From Desulfarculaceae bacterium (GTDB lineage: Bacteria > Desulfobacterota > Desulfarculia > Desulfarculales > Desulfarculaceae), in assembly GCA_021737645.1 (NCBI GenBank), contig JAIPDO010000024.1, positions 1 to 53,864 of the forward strand: a stretch of 53,864 nt of DNA, written 5' to 3'. This document shows positions 7,566 through 19,098 of this stretch, in pieces. The stretch's first letter is position 1. The number at the start of each line of letters is the position of its first letter. Made by a program: the position numbers and the translations under genes. Below the pieces are notes generated by a model, which made no database searches, was not told where the DNA came from, and saw only the letters and a program-made list of their open reading frames with translations.

Positions 7566-8500
7566 GTCAAAAACCCATAGACCTCAGCAAGCTGAAGCTC
7601 TCGGATCTGGATGTTCGTCCCTCCAAGGTGGCCGCCGAGATGCTGGGCAAGCCCTGGCAACCAGGCGGAGGCTTCCGTGAGTTCATCGACTCCCTGCCCA
7701 ATGTGCTGTCCGCCGACGACCTCAGGGCCGCGGCCCGGGCCATCGTGGCCGCCCGCCGGGCCGAGAGGCCGGTGATGCTGGGCATGGGAGCCCATGTGAT
7801 CAAGGTGGGGCTCAGCCCCCTGATCATCGACGCCATGGAGCAGGGCATCCTCACCGGCCTGGCCTTCAACGGCGCCGGGGTGATCCACGACACCGAAATG
7901 GCCCTGGCCGGGCGCACCAGCGAGGACGTGGCCGAAGCCCTGGCCGACGGCAGCTTCGGCACCGCCCGCCAGACCGGCGAGTTCATCAACGCGGCGGTGG
8001 CCGCCGACCCGGACGCCGGCCTGGGCCGGACCGTGGGCCGGGCCCTTTTGGAAGCCCACCCCGCTTGCGTTCAGGTGTCGCTGTTGGCCGCGGCGGCCCG
8101 CCTGGACCTTCCGGCCACGGTGCACGTTTCCATCGGGGCGGACATCATCCACATGCATCCCAGCTTTGATGGCGCGGCCACCGGCCGGGCCACCCACGTG
8201 GACTTTCGCCTGTTCACCGCCCAGGTAGGCGGGCTAAAGGGCGGGGTTTACGTCAACCTGGGTTCGGCGGTGGTGCTGCCCGAGGTGTTTTTAAAGGCGC
8301 TCAGCGCGGCGCGCAACCTGGGCCACGAGGCCAAGGACTTCACCACGGTGAACATGGACATGATCCGCCACTACCGGCCCATGACCAACGTGGTCACCCG
8401 CCCGGTGCTCACCGGGGGACGGGGCATAAACATCACCGGTCATCACGAGATAAACCTGCCCCTGCTGTTGGCCATGGTCAAGGAGGAGCTGGCCGCCTAA
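7562..8500 (+). CDS. conserved protein, deoxyhypusine synthase-like fold, coupled to gmhA
   Basis: A 312-residue cytosolic protein that I recognise only as resembling the deoxyhypusine synthase-like NAD-binding superfamily. Glycine-rich dinucleotide-type segments are present: VMLGMGAHVIKVGLSP (about 75), TGLAFNGAGVIHDTEMAL (about 97), DGSFGTARQTGEFIN and HVSIGADIIHMHP. Bacteria lack eIF5A hypusine in the eukaryotic sense, so the substrate is unknown. A homologue making another amine or sugar transfer is possible. The start overlaps the gmhA stop by four bases (ATGA), which suggests coupled expression and perhaps a heptose-linked or envelope role. No signal peptide or membrane segment is visible. 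Confidence 0.65.
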   Translation: MSQKPIDLSKLKLSDLDVRPSKVAAEMLGKPWQPGGGFREFIDSLPNVLSADDLRAAARAIVAARRAERPVMLGMGAHVIKVGLSPLIIDAMEQGILTGLAFNGAGVIHDTEMALAGRTSEDVAEALADGSFGTARQTGEFINAAVAADPDAGLGRTVGRALLEAHPACVQVSLLAAAARLDLPATVHVSIGADIIHMHPSFDGAATGRATHVDFRLFTAQVGGLKGGVYVNLGSAVVLPEVFLKALSAARNLGHEAKDFTTVNMDMIRHYRPMTNVVTRPVLTGGRGINITGHHEINLPLLLAMVKEELAA

Positions 8501-8595
8501 GGCTTGCCTCGCCGGGGCGGGCATACTATCTTGTGGGAAACAGCCCTGCGCCACAAACAAAACCAAGGCGGGCCCACCGCCGGGGAAGACTTGTC

Positions 8596-8814
8596 ATGCC
8601 CATCTACGAATTCTACTGCCCCCGCTGCCAGGAAAGCTTCGAGACCCTGGTCTTCAAAAAAAACGAGAAGGTGACCTGCCCCAAGTGCGACTGCAAAAAG
8701 GTGGAGCGCCAGATGAGCGGCTTTGCCCACAAGAGCGGCTCCGGCGGCAAGATGGTCTCCGCCTCCAGCGGCTGCGCCTCCTGCAACGCCTCTTCCTGCG
8801 CCTCCTGCCACTAG
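8596..8814 (+). CDS. FmdB-family zinc-ribbon protein
   Basis: A 72-residue protein with the FmdB/CxxC regulatory zinc-ribbon signature: MPIYEFYCPRCQ at the start, then VTCPKCDCKKVERQMSG, giving two CxxC knuckles for one zinc. I take the ATG at 8596; the open frame upstream (from 8533) has no conserved sequence. The tail is unusually cysteine-rich for its size (CASCNASSCASCH), which might bind an extra metal. FmdB proteins are small and poorly characterised. The gene sits 22 bases before hemC and may be the first gene of the heme-gene run. Confidence 0.88.
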   Translation: MPIYEFYCPRCQESFETLVFKKNEKVTCPKCDCKKVERQMSGFAHKSGSGGKMVSASSGCASCNASSCASCH

Positions 8815-8836
8815 CCTCTCGGGGCGGATTGAGCTT

Positions 8837-9769
8837 ATGTCCAAGTTGATAATCGCCACCAGGGGCAGCCGCCTGGCCTTGGCCCAGGCCGAGTGGGTGG
8901 CCGCCCGTCTGGGCGAGCTGCATCCGGGTCTTCAGGTGGAGATGAACATCATCAAGACCACCGGGGACAAAATCCTGGACGTTCCCCTGGCCCAGGTGGG
9001 CGGCAAGGGGCTGTTCGTCAAGGAGATCGAGGACGCGCTGTTGGCCGGGCAGGCCGATCTGGCGGTGCACTCCATGAAGGACGTTCCCAGCGAGCTGCCC
9101 CCGGGCCTGGAGTTGGCCGTCGTCAGCCGGCGGGAAGACCCCCGCGACGCCCTGATCAGCCACATGGCCGTGGAGGTCAAGGGTCTGCCCACGGGAGCCA
9201 AGGTGGGCACCAGCAGCCTGCGCCGCCAGGCCCAGCTATTGGCCCTGCGGCCCGACCTCATAATGGTCAGCCTCAGGGGCAACGTGGAAACCCGGCTGCG
9301 CAAAATGGACGAGTTGGGCTTGCAGGCGGTGATCCTGGCCAGCGCCGGGCTGGGCCGCCTGGGCCTGGATCTAGTGGAAGCCACGCCCATCCCCGTGGCC
9401 ACCATGCTGCCCGCCGTGGGCCAGGGGGCCCTGGGCCTGGAGATCCGCACTGACGACGCGGCCACCCGCGAGCTTATCGCTCCCCTGAACCACCAGGACA
9501 CCGCAGCGGCGGTGGCGGCGGAGCGGGCTTTCCTCACCCGCCTGGAGGGCGGCTGCCAGGTGCCCATCGCCGGGCACGCCACCGTGGAAAACGGCATCGT
9601 AAAGTTCAACGGCCTGGTGGCAGACCTCGCGGGCAAGCGGATGGTCACCGGCGGCGGCCTGGCCCCGCCGGAGGGCGCGGCGGACATGGGCAAGCAGGTA
9701 GCCGAGGAAATTCTAAACGATGGCGGCCGGGAAATACTGGCCGAGGTTTACGGGGAGGCGCCCAAATGA
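8837..9769 (+). CDS. hemC: hydroxymethylbilane synthase (porphobilinogen deaminase)
   Basis: Cytosolic enzyme that condenses four porphobilinogens into hydroxymethylbilane. I chose ATG 8837 because the protein then begins with the canonical strand KLIIATRGSRLALAQAEWV; the longer frame reads through the FmdB gene. Other motifs are GGKGLFVKEIEDALL, DLAVHSMKDVP, VGTSSLRRQAQL and LRGNVETRLRK. The loop LEGGCQVPIAG carries Cys240, the predicted dipyrromethane-cofactor attachment site. The length of 310 is standard. The stop overlaps the next gene (ATGA), linking it to cobA/hemD. Confidence 0.97.
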   Translation: MSKLIIATRGSRLALAQAEWVAARLGELHPGLQVEMNIIKTTGDKILDVPLAQVGGKGLFVKEIEDALLAGQADLAVHSMKDVPSELPPGLELAVVSRREDPRDALISHMAVEVKGLPTGAKVGTSSLRRQAQLLALRPDLIMVSLRGNVETRLRKMDELGLQAVILASAGLGRLGLDLVEATPIPVATMLPAVGQGALGLEIRTDDAATRELIAPLNHQDTAAAVAAERAFLTRLEGGCQVPIAGHATVENGIVKFNGLVADLAGKRMVTGGGLAPPEGAADMGKQVAEEILNDGGREILAEVYGEAPK

Positions 9770-11288
9770 GCGGCAAGGTTTACCTGGTGGGAGCCGGTCC
9801 CGGCGATCCGGGCCTGCTGACTCTCAAGGGGGCCAGGGTGTTGGCCTCTTGCGACGCTTTGGTCTACGACTGGCTGGCCAACCCCGAGCTCTTGAACCTG
9901 GCCCCGGAGAGCGCGGTGCGCGTGTACGTGGGCAAAAAGGGCGGCGACCACACCATGAGCCAGGAGCGCATCAACCAGCTCTTGTGCGACCTGGCCGCCG
10001 ACGGCAAGACGGTGGTGCGCCTCAAGGGCGGAGACCCCTTTGTGTTTGGGCGCGGCGGCGAGGAGGCCAGCGCCCTGGCCGCCCAGGGCCATGCCTTCGA
10101 GGTGGTGCCCGGCGTTACCAGCGCCATCGCCGCCCCGGCCTATGCGGGCATCCCGGTCACCGACCGCCGGGCCACCACCGAGGTGGCCTTTGTAACCGGC
10201 CACGAAGACCCGAATAAGCCCGAGTCCACCATAAAGTGGGACGCCCTGGCCCAGATCGGCACGGTGGTGTTTTTGATGGGGGTCAAAAATCTGCCCAACA
10301 TCTGCGCCAAGCTCATTCAGGCGGGCCGCGACCCGGCCACCCCGGCGGCGGCCATCCGCTGGGGCAGCACCCCACAGCAGCAGACCGTCAGCGGCACCCT
10401 GGCCGACCTGCCCCAGTTGGTGGCCGCCGCCGGGCTAAAGCCGCCGGCCATCACCATCGTGGGCCAGGTGGCCGCCCTGCGCGATGAGCTGGCCTGGTTC
10501 GAGAAGCTGCCCCTTTTTGGCAAGCGCATTCTGGTCACCCGGGCCCGAGCCCAGGCCTCGCGCCTCAGCGAGGGGCTCTCCGCCCTGGGGGCCAAAATCA
10601 TCGAGGTACCCACCATCACCTTTTTGCCGCCCGAGGACCCCGAGCCCCTGGAGACCGCGGTGTCCATGCTGGAGGACTTCCACTGGGTGATCTTCACCAG
10701 CCCCAACGGGGTGGAAGCCTTTTTCGCGGCCTTGGCCGAAGCCAAAAGGGACGCCCGCGCCCTGGCCGGTTGCAAGCTGGCGGCCATAGGCCCGGCCACA
10801 GCATCCGCCCTGTCCTCCCACGGGCTCACCGCCGAGGTGACCGCCCGCACCTTCCAGGCCGAGGGGCTCATCGAGGCCTTGGAGAGCCACGGCATCACCG
10901 GCCAGCGGGTGCTGATACCCCGGGCGGCCCAGGCCAGGGAAGTGCTTCCCGAAACCATCGCCTCCTGGGGCAACCTGGTGCAGGTGGTGCCCGCCTACCG
11001 CACGGTGCGCCCGCCGGAGTCCACCATGCTCCTGGCAAAGGCGCTCAGCGAGGGCCTGGACGCCATCACCTTCACCGCCTCCAGCACCGTGACCAACCTC
11101 ATGGAGATGCTGGACCAGACCGGGCGCGATGAGCTGGCCCGCCAGAGCAAAGAGGGCGGGCTGACCGTGGCCGCCATCGGACCCATCACCGCCGACACCG
11201 CCCGTGGCTACGGCCTTCGGGTGGAGGTGCAGCCTGACAAATTCACCATCGAGGCCCTGACCCAGGCCCTGTCCGCTTACTTCGCCTC

Positions 11289-11292
<4 letters not shown>
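9766..11292 (+). CDS. cobA/hemD: uroporphyrinogen-III C-methyltransferase / uroporphyrinogen-III synthase fusion
   Basis: Bifunctional tetrapyrrole enzyme of 508 residues. The first half (about 1-245) is a SUMT/CobA methyltransferase with VYLVGAGPGDPGLLT, the RLKGGDPFVFGRGGEEA signature and VVPGVTSAIAAPAYAG. It would convert uroporphyrinogen III to precorrin-2 for siroheme or cobalamin. The second half (about 255-508) is HemD: KRILVTRARAQAS, VIFTSPNGVEAFFAAL, AIGPATASAL and ITFTASSTVTNL. The order is as in other cobA-hemD fusions, which are frequent in Deltaproteobacteria and Firmicutes. It overlaps hemC upstream and shares a GTGA overlap with the helicase gene downstream. Confidence 0.96.
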
Positions 11293-13427
<2,135 letters not shown>

Positions 13428-13429
13428 TA

Positions 13430-14725
13430 GTGTCCGCTTATCAAAAAGCCGTGGCCAAGCTCTACGAGCTGCAAAAGTTCGGCATAAAGCTGGGGCTGAG
13501 CTCCACTCAAAACCTGCTGGAGGGCCTGGGCGACCCGCACCACGGCCTAGCCTGCGTGCACCTGGCCGGCACCAACGGCAAGGGCAGCGTGGGGGCCATG
13601 CTGGAGGCGGCCTTGATCCAGGCCGGGGTAAAGGTGGGGTTTTACACTTCCCCCCACCTGGAGCGCTTCACCGAGCGCTTCCGCATCGACGGCCGGGAGA
13701 TCAGCCAGGGTGAGGTGGTTGAGCTGTGCGAGGAGGTGTGGCAGGTGGTGGACCACAGAGAGCCGCCCACCTATTTCGAGTTCGTCACAGCCATGGCCTT
13801 TGCCCTTTTCCGCCGCCAGAGGGTGGAGTTGGCTATCATGGAGACCGGCCTGGGCGGACGCCTGGACGCCACCAACATCTGCGAACCCCTGGTAACGGTG
13901 ATAACCAACCTGAGCCGGGAGCACGAAGACTATTTGGGCAAGGGCTTGGCCAACATCGCCTTTGAAAAGGCGGGCATCATCAAGCCCGGCGTGCCCCTGA
14001 TCCACGGGGTGACCCAGCCCGCGGCCCGCAAGATAGTGGAGGACACCGCCCTGGCCAAGGGCGCGCCCATCTATCGCCGGGGCCGGGAGATCACCTTCCG
14101 GCGCGGCGCGGGCGAGAGTTTCAGCCTGCGCGGACGTCTGTGGAGCCTGGCCCACCAGAGAACCAACCTGGTGGGCCGCCACCAGCCGGTCAACGCCTGC
14201 CTGGCCCTGGGCGCGTCCGAGGCCCTGGCCGAGGCGGGAGTGCCCATCAGGGCCGAACACCTGGCCCGTGGGCTGAACCAGGTTCATTGGCCCGGCCGCC
14301 TGGAGCAGTGGCCCACCGAACCGGGCCAGGCCACCCTGTGGCTGGACGGAGCCCACAACCCCGGCGCGGCCCAGGCCCTGTTGGCCAGCCTGGATAGCAT
14401 GCGCCAGGGCCGCAAGCCCCTGGTGATGGTGGTGGGGGTCATGGCCGACAAAGAGGTGGGCAAACTTCTGGGTCTTATCTTGCCCGCCGCAGACATGGTA
14501 GTCTACTCCCGGCCGGTGTACGCCCGGGCCGCCGCGCCGGAGGTGTTGGCCGCCGCCGCTCCCCCGGACGCCCCGCCCGGGGAAATAGAGCCTGACCTGC
14601 AAAAGGCCATGGAGAGGGCCCAGGCCCTGGCCGGACCCCAAGGGGTGGTATTGGTTACCGGCAGCCTGTTCACCGTGGGCGAGGCCCGGACCATCCTCAG
14701 CGGCGGCATTAGCGACTTGCCATAG
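13430..14725 (+). CDS. folC: bifunctional folylpolyglutamate/dihydrofolate synthase
   Basis: Mur-ligase-fold enzyme that adds glutamate to folates (and to dihydropteroate). The GTG start follows the helicase stop by two bases. Signatures are LGLSSTQNLLEGLG near the start, the P-loop HLAGTNGKGSVGAML (about 44-58), GFYTSPHLERFTERFRIDG, METGLGGRLDATN, and DGAHNPGAAQAL in the C-terminal domain. The length of 431 is typical. The gene lies in a run of closely spaced plus-strand genes from hemC to lptD, so cotranscription is likely. Confidence 0.95.
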   Translation: MSAYQKAVAKLYELQKFGIKLGLSSTQNLLEGLGDPHHGLACVHLAGTNGKGSVGAMLEAALIQAGVKVGFYTSPHLERFTERFRIDGREISQGEVVELCEEVWQVVDHREPPTYFEFVTAMAFALFRRQRVELAIMETGLGGRLDATNICEPLVTVITNLSREHEDYLGKGLANIAFEKAGIIKPGVPLIHGVTQPAARKIVEDTALAKGAPIYRRGREITFRRGAGESFSLRGRLWSLAHQRTNLVGRHQPVNACLALGASEALAEAGVPIRAEHLARGLNQVHWPGRLEQWPTEPGQATLWLDGAHNPGAAQALLASLDSMRQGRKPLVMVVGVMADKEVGKLLGLILPAADMVVYSRPVYARAAAPEVLAAAAPPDAPPGEIEPDLQKAMERAQALAGPQGVVLVTGSLFTVGEARTILSGGISDLP

Positions 14726-14791
14726 CTCTGCGCATCTGCTACGGTGCGGCAGCGAAATATTTATGCGCCCAACGCCTTGTTGGAGGTGGAA

Positions 14792-17008
14792 GTGCTCGCA
14801 ATCAGGCGTGTATCACTACTCGGTAAAATCATGTTGCTGCTGGTCATCGTGGCCGGCTTTTTTTGCCTGCCCCAGGCAGCGTCCGCCTTTAAGACGCCCA
14901 GCAGCGGAACCCTGATGCGCGTGGATGCCCAAGGTCCGGTGGATGTTAGGGCAGACAAGGTTTTTTATAATGAAAAAACCGCCACTTACAGCGCCGAAGG
15001 CGAGGTGGAGATAGCCAGGGGCAAAACCAGGCTAATGGCCGACAGGGTCAGCCTGAACGCCAACACCTTGGTGGCCGAGGCCCAGGGAAGGGTTCGCCTG
15101 AGCAGCCCAACCCAGGAGGTCACCGGCAAAAGCATGGTGGTGGACCTCAACAACAACACCGGCAAAATCTACGACGGCCGCATTTTCATCAAAACCACCA
15201 ACTACTACATAACCGGTGGTGAGATAGCCAAGACCGGCAAAGAGACCTACCACATCCAAAAAGGCAGCTTCACCACCTGCGACGGGGCCGATCCGGCTTG
15301 GAAGGTCACCGGCGAGGACATGAAGGTCACCGTGGAAGGCTACGGCACGGTCACCAACGGAGCCTTCAGGGTCAAGGACGTACCCATCCTGTGGACCCCC
15401 TACCTGATGTTCCCGGCCAAGACCAAGCGCCAGTCAGGCATGCTCTCACCTTCCTTTGCCCAGACCCAGCGCGACGGTTTCTCCTTTAGCCTGCCCTACT
15501 ATCAGACTCTGGGCGAGGACCAGGACATGACCCTGGTGCTCAACTACTACAGCAAGCGCGGCCTGGATGTGGGCCTGGAATACCGCTACGCCCTGGATGA
15601 CCAGTCCAAGGGTATGTTCATGATCGACTACATGCCCGACGACAGCAACGGCAAGGCGCTGTTTGACGAGGGCGAAAACGCCCAGGTCTATCACAGCCGC
15701 TACTGGTTGCGCGGTATGGCCGACCAAAAGCTGTTCAACGGCACCATGGATTTGAAGGCCAATATCGACATCGTGAGCGACCCAGACTACCTCCGGGAGT
15801 TCACCTTCGGCTACAGCGGCTACAACGCCAGCGACCGCCGCTTGTCCGAGTGGTTCGGCCGCAACCTGGACGACAACACCTCCCTGGTGCGCACCAACAC
15901 CATCAACTTGTCGCGCTCCTGGTCTTCGGCCACCTTCAACGCCGGGGTGCTTTATTACGACGACAGCTCCGGCAACAACAAGTCCACCTTGCAGTCGTTG
16001 CCCACCATCACCTTCGACGCCACCACCCAGCAGCTGGGCAACAGCGCCTTCTACTTCGGCATGGGCTCGGCCTTTACCTACTACTACCGCGAAGAGGGCA
16101 GCACCGGGGCCATCAGCGACGTGGCCCCCTACATCAGCCTGCCGCTGAACTTCAACGATTACATCGAATTCGAGCCGACCTTCACCTGGTACCAGCGCTT
16201 TTACGCCGTGGACACCGATGACAATGCCGGCGACCCCCAGAGCAACGGCACCAACCAGGTCTTTAATTTCAGCGCCACGGCCAGCACCTACCTGTACCGG
16301 GTGTTCGATTTCGGCACGGCGGAAAATCCCTACAAGGTCAAGCACGCCTACCGGCCGTTTGTGACCTACGACTATCGGCCCAGCCTGGATGAGGACGACA
16401 TCCCCGATCTGGCCCAGTTCGGCAGCGAACGCACCAACCTGGTCGCCTACGGCATCAAAAACACCCTGACCTCCAAGACCATGGCCGCCAACGGGGAAAC
16501 CGGCGAGATGGAGGGGGTGTACCGGGAGTTTTTACGCCTGAACCTGTACCACAGCTTTGATGTGGCCACTTATCGCTCCGACGACAACGACAACCAGTAC
16601 TGGGGCGAGGTTTCGGCCACGGTGGAATACCTGCCCACCGACAAGCTCTATTTCCAGAACACAACCTCCTGGGACCTGTATAGCAACGCCTTCACCACGG
16701 CGGACTTTTTGATCAGGGTCCAGGACGACCGAGGTGACAGCGTCACCATGGACTACCGTTATAACAACGACGGGGTGAAACAGCTGAACACCTGGCTCAA
16801 GGTGGCCTTGACCCAGGAATGGTACGCCGGCTTCATCAACCGCCACGATTTCGACGGAGAGAGCGATTTCCAGACCCAGTACGAGCTGGGCTACCAGAGC
16901 CAGTGCTGGGGCTTCAAGGCCTTTTACGTGGATGACATCACCCAACGCGGATTTTTCCTGGTGTTCTCCCTGGGAGGCTTTGGCGAGATCCTGAGCCTGG
17001 GTCAATAG
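14792..17008 (+). CDS. lptD: LPS-assembly outer-membrane protein LptD
   Basis: Outer-membrane beta-barrel that inserts LPS into the outer leaflet. I prefer the GTG at 14792, with GGAGG five bases upstream, over the GTG at 14744. The protein then starts with a basic end and hydrophobic core (KIMLLLVIVAGFF) ending in AASA, a signal peptide. The N-terminal OstA/LptA-like domain follows (VRADKVFYNEKTATYSAEGE, LMADRVSLN). Then comes the barrel-entry block (VKDVPILWTPYLMFPAKTKR with SGMLSPSF), and strand-rich sequence to the end. It has 738 residues. The mature chain has just two cysteines, C163 in the N-domain region and C705 near the C-terminus. Confidence 0.93.
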   Translation: MLAIRRVSLLGKIMLLLVIVAGFFCLPQAASAFKTPSSGTLMRVDAQGPVDVRADKVFYNEKTATYSAEGEVEIARGKTRLMADRVSLNANTLVAEAQGRVRLSSPTQEVTGKSMVVDLNNNTGKIYDGRIFIKTTNYYITGGEIAKTGKETYHIQKGSFTTCDGADPAWKVTGEDMKVTVEGYGTVTNGAFRVKDVPILWTPYLMFPAKTKRQSGMLSPSFAQTQRDGFSFSLPYYQTLGEDQDMTLVLNYYSKRGLDVGLEYRYALDDQSKGMFMIDYMPDDSNGKALFDEGENAQVYHSRYWLRGMADQKLFNGTMDLKANIDIVSDPDYLREFTFGYSGYNASDRRLSEWFGRNLDDNTSLVRTNTINLSRSWSSATFNAGVLYYDDSSGNNKSTLQSLPTITFDATTQQLGNSAFYFGMGSAFTYYYREEGSTGAISDVAPYISLPLNFNDYIEFEPTFTWYQRFYAVDTDDNAGDPQSNGTNQVFNFSATASTYLYRVFDFGTAENPYKVKHAYRPFVTYDYRPSLDEDDIPDLAQFGSERTNLVAYGIKNTLTSKTMAANGETGEMEGVYREFLRLNLYHSFDVATYRSDDNDNQYWGEVSATVEYLPTDKLYFQNTTSWDLYSNAFTTADFLIRVQDDRGDSVTMDYRYNNDGVKQLNTWLKVALTQEWYAGFINRHDFDGESDFQTQYELGYQSQCWGFKAFYVDDITQRGFFLVFSLGGFGEILSLGQ

Positions 17009-17040
17009 GCCAGGTTCCGGGGCTTTCTTTCATCAGCCCC

Positions 17041-17069
17041 TTGACAGAAGCGGGGACAACCCCTATAAA
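17041..17069 (+). promoter_or_regulatory. sigma-70 promoter of rplM-rpsI
   Basis: A consensus TTGACA (17041-17046), an exact 17-base spacer and TATAAA (17064-17069) lie about 70 bases before rplM. This is one of the best promoter matches in the window and fits strong ribosomal protein expression. A short GGGGCT/AGCCCC hairpin (17019-17040) just upstream could act as a weak end for lptD. The leader contains an AGGGC/GCCCT stem (near 17093-17108) that could bear L13 control; that is a guess. Confidence 0.75.
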
Positions 17070-17137
17070 TACACCTTCGACACGCGAGGGCTAATTGCGC
17101 CCTATGCGCCCGACATTACATAGTTAGGCCTGAGGTC

Positions 17138-17569
17138 ATGAAGAGCTTTGTAGCCAAAAAAGAAGATATCAGCCAGGACTGGTTTGTGGTGGACGCTACC
17201 GACCTGATTCTGGGCCGTCTGGCCAGCGAAGTGGCCCGCCGTCTGCGGGGCAAGCACAAGGCCATTTTTACTCCACACGTGGACACCGGCGATTTCATCA
17301 TCGTGGTCAACGCCGACAAGATCCGCCTGAGCGGCCGCAAGATGGACCAGAAGTTGTACCATCGCCATAGCGGTTATCCCGGCGGCATCACCTCGGTCAC
17401 CGCCCGGCGGATGCTGGACACCTTCCCCGAACGCGTTCTTACCAGCGCGGTGCGGGGCATGCTGCCCAAGAATCGCCTGGGCCGCCAGATGATCAAGAAG
17501 CTTAAGGTTTACGCCGGACCCGAGCATCCCCATGAGGCCCAACAGCCCCAGCCGCTGAGCCTGGCTTAG
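17138..17569 (+). CDS. rplM: 50S ribosomal protein L13
   Basis: Large-subunit ribosomal protein that binds 23S rRNA early in assembly. The 143 residues show the L13 signature [19 protein letters not shown] near the N-terminus, [13 protein letters not shown], the basic [11 protein letters not shown] segment and [18 protein letters not shown] is placed five bases before ATG. It is followed after 18 bases by rpsI, the near-universal bacterial L13-S9 pair. Confidence 0.98.
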   Translation: MKSFVAKKEDISQDWFVVDATDLILGRLASEVARRLRGKHKAIFTPHVDTGDFIIVVNADKIRLSGRKMDQKLYHRHSGYPGGITSVTARRMLDTFPERVLTSAVRGMLPKNRLGRQMIKKLKVYAGPEHPHEAQQPQPLSLA

Positions 17570-17587
17570 GGGAGGAGCATTTAAGTT

Positions 17588-17983
17588 ATGAGCGACACGC
17601 GAGTATACGCAACCGGCAAGCGGAAAACCGCAGTGGCCCGTTGTTGGCTGGTACCCGGAGGCAGCGGTCAGATTTATGTCAACCGCCGCGTCGCGGACAC
17701 CTACTTCACCAGGCCGACCCTGCTGCAGATGATCCGCCAGCCTCTGAGCCTGACCGACAACCTGGACAAGTTCGACGTTCTGGCTACGGTTCGCGGCGGA
17801 GGCCACACCGGCCAAGCCGGCGCCCTGCGCCACGGCATCGCCAAGGCCCTGGCCGAGCAGAACCCCGAACTGCACAAGGCCCTCAAGAAGGCCGGCTTCC
17901 TTACTCGCGACGCCCGCAAGAAGGAGCGTAAGAAGTACGGTCAGCCCGGCGCCCGCGCCCACTACCAGTACTCCAAGCGCTAA
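17588..17983 (+). CDS. rpsI: 30S ribosomal protein S9
   Basis: Small-subunit ribosomal protein whose C-terminal tail reaches the P-site tRNA. The 131 residues include [16 protein letters not shown] at the start, the [14 protein letters not shown] block and the basic ending [10 protein letters not shown] with the invariant terminal Lys-Arg. The ribosome site GGAGGAG precedes ATG. It is the last gene before a strong hairpin terminator. Confidence 0.98.
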   Translation: MSDTRVYATGKRKTAVARCWLVPGGSGQIYVNRRVADTYFTRPTLLQMIRQPLSLTDNLDKFDVLATVRGGGHTGQAGALRHGIAKALAEQNPELHKALKKAGFLTRDARKKERKKYGQPGARAHYQYSKR

Positions 17984-18008
17984 GAGCGCGGCCACTACCG
18001 GCAATTCA

Positions 18009-18040
18009 GGGGAAGGTCCGCTCGGGCCTTCCCCTTCTTA
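18009..18040 (+). terminator. intrinsic terminator after rplM-rpsI
   Basis: GGGGAAGG (18009-18016) pairs with CCTTCCCC (18027-18034). The stem continues inward as TCC/GGG with one G-U pair around a GCTC loop, and the U-rich run TTCTTATT follows. It lies 26 bases after rpsI and just before argC, whose own ribosome site GGGGAG follows closely. Confidence 0.75.
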
Positions 18041-18056
18041 TTGGGGAGAAAGCGTG

Positions 18057-19094
18057 ATGATTCCGGTCGCTATAATGGGTGGCTCAGGCTACACCGGGGT
18101 GGAGCTTATGCGGCTCATCGCCGGCCACCCCGAGCTGGATCTCGTCGCCGTAAGCTCGGCCAAATTCAACAGCCAGCCGGTGGACGAAGTGTTCGGGGCC
18201 CTGGAAGGGGCTGTGGACCTATCCTTCGTGGACCACGACCCCCAGGCCCTGGCCCGGGGCGCCAAGCTGGTGTTTTTGGCCGTGCCCCACAAGGCGGCCA
18301 TGGCCGCCGCCCCGGCCCTTTTGGCCGCCGGGGCCAAGGTGGTGGATCTCTCGGCCGATTTCCGCATCCACGACGTGGCGGTGTACGAAAAGTGGTACGC
18401 CCCCCACAGTGCGCCGGAGTTGCTGCCCGAGGCGGTGTACGGCCTGCCCGAGTTCTACCGGGAGCAGGTAAAGCCCGCCCGGCTGGTGGCCAACCCCGGC
18501 TGCTACGTGACCAGCGTGTTGGTGCCATTAGCGCCTCTGCTGAGGGCCGGGCTGGTGGAGGCCGAGGGCCTCATCGCCGACAGCGCCTCGGGAGTCTCCG
18601 GGGCCGGGCGTAGCGCCAAGCTGGGCCTCATCCACGGCGAGGTGCACGAAAACTTCAAGGCCTACGCGGTGGACGGCCACCGGCACACCCCGGAGATGGA
18701 GCAGGAGCTTTCCCTGGCCGCGGGCCAACAGGTGCGCCTTACCTTCACCCCCCACCTTTTGCCCATGGACCGGGGCATCCTCTCCACCATCTACGCCCGG
18801 CCCAAGGGCGGCGCGGACGCACAGGCGGTGCGGGACTGCTGGCAACAAGCCTACGGCTCCGAGCCCTTTGTGCGAGTGTTGCCCCCTGGGCGGCTGCCCG
18901 CCACCAAAGAGGTGCGGGGCACCAACCGGGTGCAGTTGGGCGTGGCGGTGGACCCCCGCAGCGGGCTGATCAAGCTGTTCTCGGCTCTTGACAACCTGAC
19001 CAAGGGAGCCAGCGGCCAGGCCATGCAAAACGCCAACCTCATGCTGGGCCTGGACGAGACCGAAGGCCTGCGCGAACTGGCCCTTACTCCCTAA
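18057..19094 (+). CDS. argC: N-acetyl-gamma-glutamyl-phosphate reductase
   Basis: NADPH-dependent third step of arginine synthesis, reducing N-acetylglutamyl-5-phosphate to the semialdehyde. The sequence reads GTG-ATG at 18054/18057. I take the ATG because GGGGAG sits eight bases upstream, though the GTG cannot be excluded. The nucleotide-binding start VAIMGGSGYTGVELMRLI and the active-site segment LVANPGCYVTS with Cys149 are clear, as are GVSGAGRSAKL, the conserved His-rich stretch DGHRHTPEMEQEL and TFTPHLLPMDRGIL. The length of 345 matches the family. No other arg gene is adjacent; truA follows within five bases. Confidence 0.96.
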   Translation: MIPVAIMGGSGYTGVELMRLIAGHPELDLVAVSSAKFNSQPVDEVFGALEGAVDLSFVDHDPQALARGAKLVFLAVPHKAAMAAAPALLAAGAKVVDLSADFRIHDVAVYEKWYAPHSAPELLPEAVYGLPEFYREQVKPARLVANPGCYVTSVLVPLAPLLRAGLVEAEGLIADSASGVSGAGRSAKLGLIHGEVHENFKAYAVDGHRHTPEMEQELSLAAGQQVRLTFTPHLLPMDRGILSTIYARPKGGADAQAVRDCWQQAYGSEPFVRVLPPGRLPATKEVRGTNRVQLGVAVDPRSGLIKLFSALDNLTKGASGQAMQNANLMLGLDETEGLRELALTP

Positions 19095-19098
19095 GCCT

